Source: Akkermansiaceae bacterium
GTDB lineage: Bacteria > Verrucomicrobiota > Verrucomicrobiia > Verrucomicrobiales > Akkermansiaceae
Direction: 5' to 3'
DNA length: 64,000 nt
Assembly (NCBI GenBank): GCA_015062005.1
Contig: SUVL01000002.1
Coordinates: 83,697-147,696 of the forward strand
Below, in pieces: positions 43,147-52,588 of this stretch. Positions within the stretch are counted from its first letter, which is position 1, and each line of letters opens with the position of its first letter. The translations under genes were made by a program, and so were the position numbers. Below the pieces are notes generated by a model. That model was not told the origin of the DNA and ran no database searches. It saw nothing but the letters and a program-made list of their open reading frames with translations.

Positions 43147-44850
43147 TCAGGCGTCGAGCTTCTTCTTTTTCTTCTTTCCCTTTTTGCCCTTCTTACCTTT
43201 TTGGGATTTTTTAGGCTTACCTTCGTCCGCCTCCTCATCGGCGGCTTTCACCTTGGCAGCTCTGGCCTTCACTTCCTTGCCGGTCACAATGGTTTCCAGC
43301 GGGATGCGGATAAAGCCGATACCGCGGTAGCCGGTTTCCCCATTCGTGTGGCAGGTTTCGTAAATCACGCCTACGTGCTCCGGGTCAGTCATGGCGAGGC
43401 AGGAGTAGCCCATGCAGCCACGCACATCGTACAGCACGCCCTGGCTCCAGGTCACGCCTTCATCCTGCGAGGCTCGCACACTCATATTGCTGCGCCCGTG
43501 AATCCAAGGATTCGAGAAAAGCAGCAAATCACCGTATTTCTTAGTCTTCACCGAAATAAGCGAAGCCTGGCAGGTGCAGTCATTCAGCGTCTTGAGATTA
43601 GATTCATGCGGCTCCCAGGTCTCGCCCAGGTCGCGGGTCACATAGACCACGCGCTTGCCGGTGCGGGCTTCGTTGCGGCAATTGAGCATCAGGGTGCCAT
43701 CCGCCAGCTCCACCACCTGGCATTCGGAAGTCTTGGCAGGGATGGGCGGAGCCATCTTCCACTTGCGGCCGCCATCCTCGGAGTAGCAGATAGTGCTGCG
43801 GCACACCGGGTCAGCGCCGTTCTGCCAGACCTGCGCGGGGAAGACAATGACACCCTTCTTCGTGCAGATGCCGTTACCCGGGCCGGCCAGGATGAGGGTC
43901 CATTCATCCTTCTTCACCTGTTTGGTCACGTTTACAATCTTGCTCCAGGACTTACCCTCGTTATCCGAATACACCATTTCCCACTGGCCTGTTTTGGAGG
44001 GGTCTGTGCCCTTGCCGGAGGAATTGATGGCGCGGCTGCCGGGGCCGAAATGGCAGGCCAGCGCCTGCATCCAGATGCGCCCCTTCTTATCCTGCAGGAT
44101 GCAGGGGTCGCCGCAGCCATTGGCCATACCGGGGCCGGAGTCCATATTCACCTTCGGCAGAGTCCAGGTCTGGCCGCCATCCGTTGAACGCACGGCGGCC
44201 ACATCAATATCACGGCAGAGGTCCACCTCATTGTCGTAACGCGCATCAAAACAGGCAACCAGTGTTCCCTTCTTCGTCTGGATGATGCCGGGAATGCGGA
44301 ATGCCGCACAAGGGCGCGCAGCACCCTTCAACTGCGCCACATCCTCGCCCGGGAACGCCAGCATGATACCGATGCGCTGGGAAACCGGCTCCATTTCCGC
44401 CTTCACCGTCTTGCCACCAATGGTGGCGCGCACTCCTTTGATGACGACCTCCGAACCGATAACGGACTCCTCACTGGGTTCCACATCCAGCCAGAGCACC
44501 GTCTCGCCACGCTCCAGGCGCCCGGTGGGTTTGATAGTCACCACCTTGCCCTCCTTCGGCTCGGCAGAGCCAAACTCAACACTATCCTTGAAATTGGCCT
44601 TATCATCCCCGGTGCGCAGGGTTATCCGCGCCACCTGCCCGGGGTCCTCCAGCATCACCTCAAACTTTTCAAACTTCTGAATCCCCTTGGATTCATCCGT
44701 CTGAATCGTCACCTTCGCCGCCGGATTGAACCTGGCACGCTTCATCACCGGCCACACGCCGGGATTCGTCACCGTGAGGGAATCTGCCAGGGCCTCCGCA
44801 CCCAGCACCACTCCACCCAGCATCAAAGTTGTAAATAATTTACGAATCAT
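43147..44850 (-). CDS. Secreted exo-alpha-sialidase (GH33)
   Basis: 567 residues from ATG 44850, chosen because a GGAG precedes it and it opens a clean signal peptide (MIRKLFTTLMLGGVVLGAEALA); ATGs up to 44877 are in frame. A beta-rich N-terminal domain (to about 165) is followed by the six-bladed propeller: arginine motif FRIP (184-187), Asp boxes STDGGQTW, SDNEGKSW, SEDGGRKW and SQDEGVTW, and later the Glu and Arg/Tyr region. It releases terminal sialic acid from mucin. The last 20 residues are an unusual Lys/Gly tract, perhaps for binding acidic mucin or the cell surface. Confidence 0.93.
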   Translation of the reverse strand: MIRKLFTTLMLGGVVLGAEALADSLTVTNPGVWPVMKRARFNPAAKVTIQTDESKGIQKFEKFEVMLEDPGQVARITLRTGDDKANFKDSVEFGSAEPKEGKVVTIKPTGRLERGETVLWLDVEPSEESVIGSEVVIKGVRATIGGKTVKAEMEPVSQRIGIMLAFPGEDVAQLKGAARPCAAFRIPGIIQTKKGTLVACFDARYDNEVDLCRDIDVAAVRSTDGGQTWTLPKVNMDSGPGMANGCGDPCILQDKKGRIWMQALACHFGPGSRAINSSGKGTDPSKTGQWEMVYSDNEGKSWSKIVNVTKQVKKDEWTLILAGPGNGICTKKGVIVFPAQVWQNGADPVCRSTICYSEDGGRKWKMAPPIPAKTSECQVVELADGTLMLNCRNEARTGKRVVYVTRDLGETWEPHESNLKTLNDCTCQASLISVKTKKYGDLLLFSNPWIHGRSNMSVRASQDEGVTWSQGVLYDVRGCMGYSCLAMTDPEHVGVIYETCHTNGETGYRGIGFIRIPLETIVTGKEVKARAAKVKAADEEADEGKPKKSQKGKKGKKGKKKKKKLDA

Positions 44851-44873
44851 ACACAATATCTCCATTCTGAATC

Positions 44874-45995
44874 TCATGACTGCTTAAACAGCGAAAGCAC
44901 CGCCTCCGCAGCCTTGGCTGCAGCACCGCCATGCCCCAGGGTATCCATGGATTCCTGCATCTCGGCCAGCACCTTGGCGCGGGACTCCGGCTGAGTGAGA
45001 CGCTCCAGCTCAGCTATGCAGTTTTCCACATTGAAATCATTCTGCAGAAGCTCGCGGGTGACCGGCTTGTCCACCAGGATGTTCACCATGCCGACATATT
45101 TGATGGTCAGCACCATGCGGGCAAAGAGGTATGTGCCATAAGCCACCTTGTACACCAAGGCAAAGGGCAGTTCATGCAGCGCGGCCTCCAGCGTGGCGGT
45201 ACCGCTGGTGACCAGGGCAGCCTCCGAGCGGTCCATGAGGTCGTGGTAGCTGCCGGGGCAGATATTGATAATCTCGGCAGGCATGCCGGCTTCCTCGGCC
45301 ATACGGCGCATGACGGCAGCCAGTTTCTCGGAGCTGGCAGAGGTCTCGAAGCGCCACTCGGGGTGGCGGGTGCGGAGCTCCTTCACCACGTCCAGGAACA
45401 CGGGGAAGTGGCGCTCCACTTCGCGGTTGCGGCTTCCGGGGAAGAGGCCGATGAGGTTCTTCTCGCGCACATCAGTGCGGCGGGCGGCCAGGATATCATC
45501 CACCAGCGGGTGGCCCACAAACTCGGTGCGCAGACCGGCCTTCTCAAAAAGCGGCTTCTCGAATGGGAAGGTACACATCATCAAATCCAGCACTGCGGCC
45601 AGCTTGGGGATGCGCCCCTTCTTCCAGGCCCACACCATGGGGGCAATGAACCAAGCAATCTTCGTTTTGGGCGAGACCTTGCGCACACGCTCGGCCAGGC
45701 GCTGGTTGAAACCGGGGTAGTCGATGAGCAGCAGGCAGTCCGGCTGGTCGGCAGCAATGCGCGCTGTCATCTCCTTGAGCTTGCGGGCAAAGAAACGGAT
45801 GTGGCGCAGCACCTCCACAATGCCGATGACGGCGGCGGCATCGGCCCAGTCCTCCACCCCGGGGGCAAGGGCATGCATGCGGTTGCCGCCAAGGCCCACA
45901 ATTTCTGCATCCGGACGGCGGCGCAACAGTTCCTGAATGACCAATGCGCCCTGCTTATCGCCGCTCTTCTCACCGGCTACCACGTATATCTTCAT
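44874..45995 (-). CDS. lpxB: Lipid-A-disaccharide synthase
   Basis: 373 residues. A GT19 enzyme joining UDP-2,3-diacylglucosamine to lipid X. The start KIYVVAGEKSGDKQGA, the FIAPMVWAWKKGR block and GLFPGSRNREVERHFPVFL are family hallmarks. It shows a Gram-negative outer membrane with lipid A. The sialidase start overlaps its stop, so the two could be co-transcribed. The promoter gives a leaderless mRNA. Confidence 0.95.
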   Translation of the reverse strand: MKIYVVAGEKSGDKQGALVIQELLRRRPDAEIVGLGGNRMHALAPGVEDWADAAAVIGIVEVLRHIRFFARKLKEMTARIAADQPDCLLLIDYPGFNQRLAERVRKVSPKTKIAWFIAPMVWAWKKGRIPKLAAVLDLMMCTFPFEKPLFEKAGLRTEFVGHPLVDDILAARRTDVREKNLIGLFPGSRNREVERHFPVFLDVVKELRTRHPEWRFETSASSEKLAAVMRRMAEEAGMPAEIINICPGSYHDLMDRSEAALVTSGTATLEAALHELPFALVYKVAYGTYLFARMVLTIKYVGMVNILVDKPVTRELLQNDFNVENCIAELERLTQPESRAKVLAEMQESMDTLGHGGAAAKAAEAVLSLFKQS

Positions 45996-46001
45996 ACCAT
46001 T

Positions 46002-46029
46002 ACTCTACCACGCGCGCGAAAAATTGCAA
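46002..46029 (-). promoter_or_regulatory. Promoter of lpxB
   Basis: Minus strand: -35 TTGCAA (46024-46029), 16 nt, -10 TAGAGT (46002-46007). The expected start of transcription is about at the ATG (45995). Confidence 0.5.
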
Positions 46030-46071
46030 GAAAAGACTTTTAATCCGCGCAAATGTGTGCATAATCCCCGC

Positions 46072-46704
46072 ATGCACGATTTCCTTGTATTCTGTATGGA
46101 CTGCATCCAGCAGTGGGGATATTGGGGGGTAATCATCCTCATGGCTATGGAGAGCTCCATCATCCCGGTGCCGAGTGAGATTGTGGTGCCGCCGGCCGCC
46201 ATCGCCGCCACATTCCCGGATGCCAGCATGTCGTTCTGGGGCGTGGTGCTCGCCGGCACGGTGGGCTCCTACCTGGGGTCGTGCGTAATGTACTTCATGG
46301 CGCTCTGGCTGGGGCGGCCGTTCATGTTCCGATTCGGCAAGTACTTCCTGATGCCACCGCACAAGATTGAAAAGGCCGAGGTTTTCATGAACAAATACTC
46401 CACTGCCGGCATCTTCTTTGCGCGTTTCCTGCCGGTGGTGCGCCACCTCATCTCCATCCCCGCCGGGCTGGTGAAAATGAACTTCACCGCCTTCAGCCTG
46501 GCCACCATCACCGGCTCCGCCATCTGGTGCTGGGTGCTGGCCTGGTTCGGCGACAAGGTGGGCAGTGAGCATCCCGATATCATGAAGAGCCCGGAGGACC
46601 TGGTACACGCCGTGAAGGATGAATCCCACCTGGTGGTGCTGGCCATCGTGATGCTGGCCGCCCTCTATGCCCTCATGAAATACATGACCCGTGATAAAAA
46701 GTAA
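46072..46704 (+). CDS. DedA-family membrane protein
   Basis: 210 residues from ATG 46072 (MHDFLVFCMDCIQQWGYWGV); the open frame runs further up but would overlap lpxB's promoter. It has about five hydrophobic segments, the family's ESSIIPVPSEIV and FFARFLPVVRHLISIPAG (re-entrant loop with conserved Arg) motifs. DedA proteins are thought to flip or recycle lipids such as undecaprenyl-phosphate. First gene of a plus-strand run with nadA. Confidence 0.93.
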   Translation: MHDFLVFCMDCIQQWGYWGVIILMAMESSIIPVPSEIVVPPAAIAATFPDASMSFWGVVLAGTVGSYLGSCVMYFMALWLGRPFMFRFGKYFLMPPHKIEKAEVFMNKYSTAGIFFARFLPVVRHLISIPAGLVKMNFTAFSLATITGSAIWCWVLAWFGDKVGSEHPDIMKSPEDLVHAVKDESHLVVLAIVMLAALYALMKYMTRDKK

Positions 46705-46716
46705 GCTTTCAGAACC

Positions 46717-47649
46717 ATGTCCAACGAAAACCTTATCGAAGAAATTCTGCGCCTGAAACAGGAACGCAACGCCGTCATCCTGGCCCACAGCTACCAGCGC
46801 CCGGAAATCCAGGACCTGGCCGATTTCGTGGGCGATTCCCTCGCCCTGGCCCGCAAGGCGCAGGAGGCTGAGTGCGATGTCATCGTGTTCTGCGGTGTGC
46901 ACTTCATGGCCGAGACCGCCTGTATCCTGAACCCGAGCCGCACCGTGCTGCTGCCGGATGCCAATGCCGCCTGCTCGCTGGAGGCCTCCTGCCCCGCTGA
47001 GGAACTGGCCGCCTTCCTGGAGAAAAACAAGGACAAGAATTACTATGTGATTGCCTATGTGAACTGCTCCATCGGCGTGAAGGCGCTGGCGGATGTCATC
47101 GTGACCAGCGGCAACTCCCAGCGCATCATCGAGACAGCCCCCACGGACCGCCCCATTCTCTTTGTGCCGGACCGCAACCTGGGCGCCTGGACCTCCCTGA
47201 AGACCGGCCGCGTCATGACCATGTGGAACGGCGCCTGCCACGTACACGAGCGCTTCACCCGCGACCAGCTGCTGGTCACCAAGGCCAAACACCCGGATGC
47301 CCTGGTGGTCTGCCACCCGGAATGCCAGGAGCCCATCCGCCTGCTGGCCGACCACATCTGCTCCACCGAGAAGATGATTCCCTACTGCCGCGAGAGCGAG
47401 TGCAGCAAGTTCATCATCGTGACGGAAACGGGCATTCTGCACCGCCTGCGCAAGCTGGTGCCGGGCAAGGAATTCATCCCCATGGAGATGGGCCAGTGCT
47501 CCTGCGCCGAGTGTGAGTACATGAAACTCAACACGCTGGAGAAACTGCGCAACTGCCTGCGCGACATGACCCCCGAGGTGCGCGTGCCGGAGGAACTGCG
47601 CCTGCGCGCCGCCGCCCCGCTGGAACGCATGCTGGAGCTTTCCAAGTAA
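46717..47649 (+). CDS. nadA: Quinolinate synthase
   Basis: 310 residues. NadA condenses iminoaspartate with DHAP to quinolinate for NAD synthesis and holds a [4Fe-4S] cluster. Seen: AHSYQRPEIQDLADFVGDS, the Cys at VFCGVHFMAET, NCSIGVKA, the second Cys in CHPECQEPI and the third in MGQCSCAECEYMK. Length is normal. nadB and nadC are not in the window. Confidence 0.95.
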   Translation: MSNENLIEEILRLKQERNAVILAHSYQRPEIQDLADFVGDSLALARKAQEAECDVIVFCGVHFMAETACILNPSRTVLLPDANAACSLEASCPAEELAAFLEKNKDKNYYVIAYVNCSIGVKALADVIVTSGNSQRIIETAPTDRPILFVPDRNLGAWTSLKTGRVMTMWNGACHVHERFTRDQLLVTKAKHPDALVVCHPECQEPIRLLADHICSTEKMIPYCRESECSKFIIVTETGILHRLRKLVPGKEFIPMEMGQCSCAECEYMKLNTLEKLRNCLRDMTPEVRVPEELRLRAAAPLERMLELSK

Positions 47650-47651
47650 AA

Positions 47652-48650
47652 ATGAACCTGGCCCCGCACATCCTGGCCCACGGCAACTGGATTTCCATGG
47701 AGGAATTCATGGAACTGGCCCTCTATGACCCGGACAGCGGCTACTACAACACCAACATTGCCGATATCGGCTTCCGAGGCGATTTCTCCACCACCGCCAC
47801 CATGAGCGACCTGCTGGCCCGCCGCCTGGTGCAGCAGTGGCAGCAGAGCTGCCGCGCCTTCAACCGCCGCCTGCCCATCATCGAAATCGGCGGCGGCAAC
47901 GGCGATATGGCGGTGAGCATGGCCCGCTCACTCGGCTTCTTCAACCGCCTGCGCGTGCGCTACTACATGGTGGACCGCTCCAAGGCGCTGCGCGATCTGC
48001 AGCTCATGGTGGGCGGCAACTTCGTGCGTGTGTACGAGACCATCGAGAAAGCCCTGAAACACGACGGAGGCCGCGCCTTCATCTTCTCCAACGAGCTGCC
48101 GGATGCCTTCCCCGCCCGCCAGTTCGTGTACCAGGACGGCGCCTGGCTGGAGCTGGGTTTCTCCGTGAACCACGGGCAGATTGTGCGCGCGGTAAAGCAG
48201 CGCCCGCTGCCGGAATCAAGCGTATTCACCCGCTGGGCCTACGAGGGGCAGATTGTGGAGGTTCAGGAAAGCTACCACAAGTGGTATGCCGCCTGGCAGC
48301 CGCTCTGGAAATGCGGCACACTCGTCACCATCGACTACGGCGAGATGAACGACACCCTCTACCACCGCCGCCCCGCCGGCACCCTGCGCGGCTACAAAGC
48401 CCACCAGCTCGTCAGCGCCGATGAGCTCCCGACCCTGGCAGGCAAGTGCGACGTGACCGCCGATGTGAACTTCACCGACCTGCGCCAGCTGGCCGAAAAC
48501 TGCGTGGGCGACCGCGTGCAGTACATGAGCCAGCACGCCTACCTCAAGGACCTGGCCGACCCGACCAGCGCCGCTGACCGCCACCTGATTGCCGTGCCCG
48601 GCGCGGGAGACCACTTCAACGTGCTCATCCAGCACCGCTTCGAATCATGA
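47652..48650 (+). CDS. MidA/NDUFAF7-like class I SAM methyltransferase
   Basis: 332 residues. The N-terminus WISMEEFMELALYDPDSGYYNT and the SAM glycine loop EIGGGNGDMAVSMAR (near 80) are those of the NDUFAF7/MidA family; VITIDYGEM near 235 is also typical. In mitochondria this family methylates an Arg of complex I; the bacterial role is not defined. It begins 2 bp after nadA, so it is in the same operon. Confidence 0.88.
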   Translation: MNLAPHILAHGNWISMEEFMELALYDPDSGYYNTNIADIGFRGDFSTTATMSDLLARRLVQQWQQSCRAFNRRLPIIEIGGGNGDMAVSMARSLGFFNRLRVRYYMVDRSKALRDLQLMVGGNFVRVYETIEKALKHDGGRAFIFSNELPDAFPARQFVYQDGAWLELGFSVNHGQIVRAVKQRPLPESSVFTRWAYEGQIVEVQESYHKWYAAWQPLWKCGTLVTIDYGEMNDTLYHRRPAGTLRGYKAHQLVSADELPTLAGKCDVTADVNFTDLRQLAENCVGDRVQYMSQHAYLKDLADPTSAADRHLIAVPGAGDHFNVLIQHRFES

Positions 48651-49753
48651 ACCGCCGCACGAAATGCACGCTGACCGCTCTGCTGGCGGCCACCCTGGGC
48701 ACAGTCATCCTGGCCGGGGATATCGTGCTGCCGGGCTGGCTCTGCCGCGGCGGCGAGTGGGAAGGCCCGCTCACCGACCACTTCGATGGCAAATTCTTCT
48801 ACAACCCGGAACCCGGCACGCTGTATAAGACGAGCAACCTGCTGCAGTGGCTGCAGGAGCGACACGCCAAGGGCGAGTACCCCACCGTTGCGCAGAACAC
48901 ACACCAGCCACAGCTTGCCCCCAGGGTAGACGGGCAGGACTGGGAGGTCACCATGGTGAATCACTCCACCCTGCTCATCCGCACCGCCGGGCTCAACATC
49001 CTGACCGACCCCATCTGGAGCGACTACACAAGCCCGGTGCAGGGACTGGGCCCCCGCCGCCACCGCCCTGCCGGCATTTCCTGGGAAAAGCTCCCCCGCA
49101 TCGATGTGTGCCTGCTCTCCCACGACCACTACGACCACTTCGACGCCCCCACCCTGAAACGCCTGGCTGCGGAGCATAACCCGCTCTTCATCGTGCCGCT
49201 GGGGCTGGCAGGGCTGCTGCAATACCACTGCGGCGAGGAAGTGCGGTTCATTGAGGCCGACTGGTGGGACAGCGTGCAGCACGGCGACCTGCGCATCACC
49301 CTCACCCCGGCGAAGCACTGGAGCAACCGCTACCGCAAGACCTACACCCGCAACCGCTCGCTCTGGTGCGGCTTCTACCTGAAATCCGCCGGCGGCCCCT
49401 CCATTTATTTTGTGGGCGATTCCGCCCGCTCCAACTGCTTTGCACAGATTCACGCCCGCCTCGGTGCGCCGGAGCTCGCCCTCATCCCCATCGGAGCCTA
49501 CAAGCCGGACTGGATCCGCAACGGCCACATCTCCCCCGCAGAGGCGGTGGAAGCCTTCCGGCATCTGCATGCAAAGCAAGCTATTGCCTGCCACTTCGGC
49601 ACCTGGCAGCTCGCCAACGAGGGCTACCAGGAAACGCTCGATGACCTGGCTGCCGCCCTGAAGGAAAACAATATCCCCGCAGAGCAATTCATCGCCCCGG
49701 ATAACGGGCAGACAATCAGAGGTACAAAGGGCGAGGTGGGAAGCACGAAGTAA
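48647..49753 (+). CDS. MBL-fold hydrolase, NAPE-PLD/UlaG-like
   Basis: 368 residues. A signal-anchor at the N-terminus (LTALLAATLGTVILAGDIV), then a metallo-beta-lactamase fold with the SHDHYDHFD motif (near 162-170), PAKHWSNR, GDSAR and CHFGTW metal ligands. The order matches N-acyl-phosphatidylethanolamine phospholipase D-like proteins, so a membrane-lipid substrate in the periplasm is possible. Overlaps the previous stop by 4 bp. Confidence 0.88.
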   Translation: MNRRTKCTLTALLAATLGTVILAGDIVLPGWLCRGGEWEGPLTDHFDGKFFYNPEPGTLYKTSNLLQWLQERHAKGEYPTVAQNTHQPQLAPRVDGQDWEVTMVNHSTLLIRTAGLNILTDPIWSDYTSPVQGLGPRRHRPAGISWEKLPRIDVCLLSHDHYDHFDAPTLKRLAAEHNPLFIVPLGLAGLLQYHCGEEVRFIEADWWDSVQHGDLRITLTPAKHWSNRYRKTYTRNRSLWCGFYLKSAGGPSIYFVGDSARSNCFAQIHARLGAPELALIPIGAYKPDWIRNGHISPAEAVEAFRHLHAKQAIACHFGTWQLANEGYQETLDDLAAALKENNIPAEQFIAPDNGQTIRGTKGEVGSTK

Positions 49754-49754
49754 A

Positions 49755-50273
49755 TTAATCGCGCACCACGCCCACATAGGGCAGGTTGCGGTACAGGGAG
49801 CCATCCGCATCCATACCGTAACCCACGAGGTACAGATTCGGTGCGACCATGCCCACATAGTCAGCCTCAAACTCCACGCGGCGGCCCTCTGGCTTATCCA
49901 CCGCCACAGCGGTGACCACCTCGGCCGCGCCGAGCCGCAGCAGCTCAGCCTTCACGTTCTTGAGTGTCACGCCGCTGTCGAGCACATCGTCCAGCACCAG
50001 CACGCGCATATCCTCGCAATACGGAACCGGGGTCTTCCAGGTCACCTTGCCGCTTGTTTCACGGGCAACACCATAGCTGGATACGCGGGCGGTCTCCAGA
50101 ATGAAATTCACCGGCAGATAACGCAGCAGGTCAGCCGTGAACCACAGAGCCCCATTCAGCAGGGAAAGCACCTTCACCGGGCGTTCGTCACCAAAGCGTT
50201 CAATGAGCTGCACCGCCATCTTACGGATGGCGGAGTCTATCTGTTCTGCAGAGAAGAGAGGTTCGATATTCAC
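49755..50273 (-). CDS. hpt: Hypoxanthine phosphoribosyltransferase
   Basis: 172 residues. Purine salvage: hypoxanthine/guanine plus PRPP to IMP/GMP. The PRPP loop is VLVLDDVLDSGVTL (near 92-105) and the LLNGALWF loop is near 45; DYVGM near 138 sits close to the purine. It follows the U32 gene by 2 bp on the same strand. Confidence 0.94.
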   Translation of the reverse strand: MNIEPLFSAEQIDSAIRKMAVQLIERFGDERPVKVLSLLNGALWFTADLLRYLPVNFILETARVSSYGVARETSGKVTWKTPVPYCEDMRVLVLDDVLDSGVTLKNVKAELLRLGAAEVVTAVAVDKPEGRRVEFEADYVGMVAPNLYLVGYGMDADGSLYRNLPYVGVVRD

Positions 50274-50275
50274 GA

Positions 50276-51535
50276 CTATTTGAGTTTTCTGCGGGTTACG
50301 ATGTAAACTTTGTCGCCGTGCCGCACCTTCTGCGGCACCGCTATAAGGGCTGTTGCCCCCTTGGGAGCCACCTGCACCACCTGGGTCTCTCCCGCCTCAT
50401 CATCGCACCTCACCTCCGGCACCGTCACTCGCACAATGCCCGTGGTGACACCAGTTATCTCAATCTTATCCCCCGGCGAAACCGGGCCGGCCTCCAGGCG
50501 GATTTCCGCCACGCCGGCCTTGGCGTACCAGCGCATCACACGGCCCAGATGCTGGCGCTGCTCCAGCGCCAGGCTGTTGGAGCAGCCGCTCCAGGTCTCC
50601 CACTCCTCACCCAGATAATATCCACCATGCCAGAACTGGCGGTTGAACACGCGCAGCAGTTCGGCTTCCCACACCGCCACCTTCTCCGGGCTCCACTCCC
50701 CGGCGGCGCAGCACTGCACCGCCTCCTTGTACACCGAAGTCACGGTGGAGACGTATGCCTCCGAGCGTCCGCGTCCCTCCAGTTTGAAAACAGACACACC
50801 AGCCTCCACCAGCTGGTCAATCACGCGGATGGTGCAGATATCCTTCGGGGACATGATGTACTGGTTATCAATATCCATCTCGAAGCCGGTCTCCGTATCC
50901 GTCACGCGGTATTTGCGGCGGCAGAGCTGGTAGCACTGGCCGCGGTTGGCGCTGGCATTGTAGGCCGCCAGGCTCATGCCGCACTTACCGGAAATGCCGA
51001 TACAGAGTGCACCATGAGCGAATACCTCAATGCGCACCGGCTTGCCGGACGGCCCCGTGATATTCTCCCGCTTGATTCCTTCAATGATATGGCGAATCTG
51101 GCTGAGCTTCAGTTCACGGGCCAGCACCATCACATCCGCATAGGCGGCAAAGAAACGCACCGCCCCCATGTTGCACACATTCGCCTGCACGGAGATATGA
51201 ACCTCCAGCCCTATGCTGTGCGCATACGAGATAACAGACAGGTCTGCGGCAATCACCGCATCCACCCCGGCTTCCTTAGCCTGGCGGAGCAGCTGCTGCA
51301 TACCCTCCAGCTCCTCGTCATAGATAATCACATTGCAGGTCAGGTAGGCCTTCGCCCCGCAGGCGTGGCACAGGCGGGCCACCTTCGGCAAATCCTCCAC
51401 CGTGAAATTCACCGTGGAGCGGGCGCGCATATTATACAACCCCACCCCGAAGTACACGCTGTCCGCCCCGGCGCGCAACGCCGCAGCCAGGGACTCAAAC
51501 GACCCGGCGGGGGACATGATTTCCAACTCCTGCAT
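50276..51535 (-). CDS. U32-family peptidase-like protein
   Basis: 419 residues. Start ELEIMSPAGSFESLAAALRAGADSVYFGV is diagnostic, followed by HGALCIGISGKCGMS and RGQCYQLCRRKY, which hold the family's Cys cluster, and the PKDICTI loop (near 225). Relatives (RlhA, TrhP) hydroxylate rRNA or tRNA rather than cut proteins, with prephenate as co-substrate for some. The C-terminal barrel is present. First gene of the U32-hpt pair. Confidence 0.92.
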   Translation of the reverse strand: MQELEIMSPAGSFESLAAALRAGADSVYFGVGLYNMRARSTVNFTVEDLPKVARLCHACGAKAYLTCNVIIYDEELEGMQQLLRQAKEAGVDAVIAADLSVISYAHSIGLEVHISVQANVCNMGAVRFFAAYADVMVLARELKLSQIRHIIEGIKRENITGPSGKPVRIEVFAHGALCIGISGKCGMSLAAYNASANRGQCYQLCRRKYRVTDTETGFEMDIDNQYIMSPKDICTIRVIDQLVEAGVSVFKLEGRGRSEAYVSTVTSVYKEAVQCCAAGEWSPEKVAVWEAELLRVFNRQFWHGGYYLGEEWETWSGCSNSLALEQRQHLGRVMRWYAKAGVAEIRLEAGPVSPGDKIEITGVTTGIVRVTVPEVRCDDEAGETQVVQVAPKGATALIAVPQKVRHGDKVYIVTRRKLK

Positions 51536-51632
51536 GCGCGAAAGTGTACCTGTTATTCACCGAAAGGTCAAGGCGGAAGGCTACCTCGCCTCTGAAAAAG
51601 CATTATTTTACCACCTGCCCCCCAAAACTTTC

Positions 51633-51661
51633 TTGCAAACACACCATTTATGCGGTAGAGT
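51633..51661 (+). promoter_or_regulatory. Promoter of the sorting-tail protein gene
   Basis: -35 TTGCAA (51633-51638), 17 nt, -10 TAGAGT (51656-51661); leader about 16 nt. Confidence 0.6.
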
Positions 51662-51683
51662 TAGAGCCTAATCTAGCATCACT

Positions 51684-52478
51684 ATGAGAAAGTCTCTTCT
51701 TCTGCTGGCAGCCTGCGGGCTCGGCATCTTGCCTGCCTCTGCCAAAATGGCTCTGTTCGTAGACCCGGCCAAAAATCAAATTTGTGAAAATGTATGCTGC
51801 AACTCGGGAACTCTCACCGGTTCCCACGGCGACCTCTACACGCGCCATGCAATTTACAACGTCTCACATTTCCGCAAGGCGAATGCTGCCACAACCGCAG
51901 TCGGCATCACGATTGATCTCTCTGCTGCAGCCAAAGTAGAAGGACCGACTAAACTGCTCACCTTCGACAGCACCCATGAGCTGGGCCTCATCGCCACCCC
52001 GGAGGGTATCACCGGCAACTGGCATGGCAATACCTGGGGAGAAACCGTTCCCTATGGCAAGCTCGCCTCGCATCCAGCGGCCTTCCACCGAGATGGAACC
52101 TCGTACATTACCCTCACCATCGTGGCTTCCGGTTGCAGTGGCGCGGGATGGAACGGCATTGGCGGCATGATGGGCTATGACGTCAACGGCGACCTGGCCA
52201 TCAACCTGCCCCGCCTGGCTTCTGCTGAAAACAAGCACTTCAACGCCATTTCCGTCAACCTCGACCTGGTGAAAGCCCTGACCCTCAGCCCCGATGTCAG
52301 CCGCACATACTCCGAAGTGGCACCGGCCGCAGCAGCCCAGGCTGCCAAAACCCAGCGTAAATATCTTAAAATGCGTGGCGAATGGCTCTCTCCCACCCAG
52401 TGGGTGGGCATTGGCATAACCGGATTACTTCTCCTGGGTGCTTTCAGTATCTTCAGTCTCCGCCGCGGAAAGTGGTGA
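51684..52478 (+). CDS. Secreted protein with C-terminal membrane/sorting-like tail
   Basis: 264 residues. Signal peptide MRKSLLLLAACGLGILPASA, a beta-rich middle with several Cys (ICENVCCNSG) and GWNGIGGMMGYDVNG. The end has a Trp-containing linker, a hydrophobic helix VGIGITGLLLLGAFSIFSL and RRGKW. The tail has the tripartite form of PEP-CTERM/exosortase-type signals, although a PEP motif is missing. Probably a surface or anchored protein. No family recognised for the main domain. Confidence 0.7.
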   Translation: MRKSLLLLAACGLGILPASAKMALFVDPAKNQICENVCCNSGTLTGSHGDLYTRHAIYNVSHFRKANAATTAVGITIDLSAAAKVEGPTKLLTFDSTHELGLIATPEGITGNWHGNTWGETVPYGKLASHPAAFHRDGTSYITLTIVASGCSGAGWNGIGGMMGYDVNGDLAINLPRLASAENKHFNAISVNLDLVKALTLSPDVSRTYSEVAPAAAAQAAKTQRKYLKMRGEWLSPTQWVGIGITGLLLLGAFSIFSLRRGKW

Positions 52479-52532
52479 TTCGCAGCCTCCCCCCCCGGCA
52501 ATTCCCTGTCTTTCAAAAAAAATTGGAAACCA

Positions 52533-52561
52533 AACGCCGCTACCGTAACGGTAGCGGCGTT
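52533..52561. terminator. Bidirectional terminator
   Basis: 13-bp perfect stem AACGCCGCTACCG / CGGTAGCGGCGTT with a 3-nt loop between convergent genes. Confidence 0.85.
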
Positions 52562-52588
52562 CAATTATAGTATTGCTTTAATCTGTTA

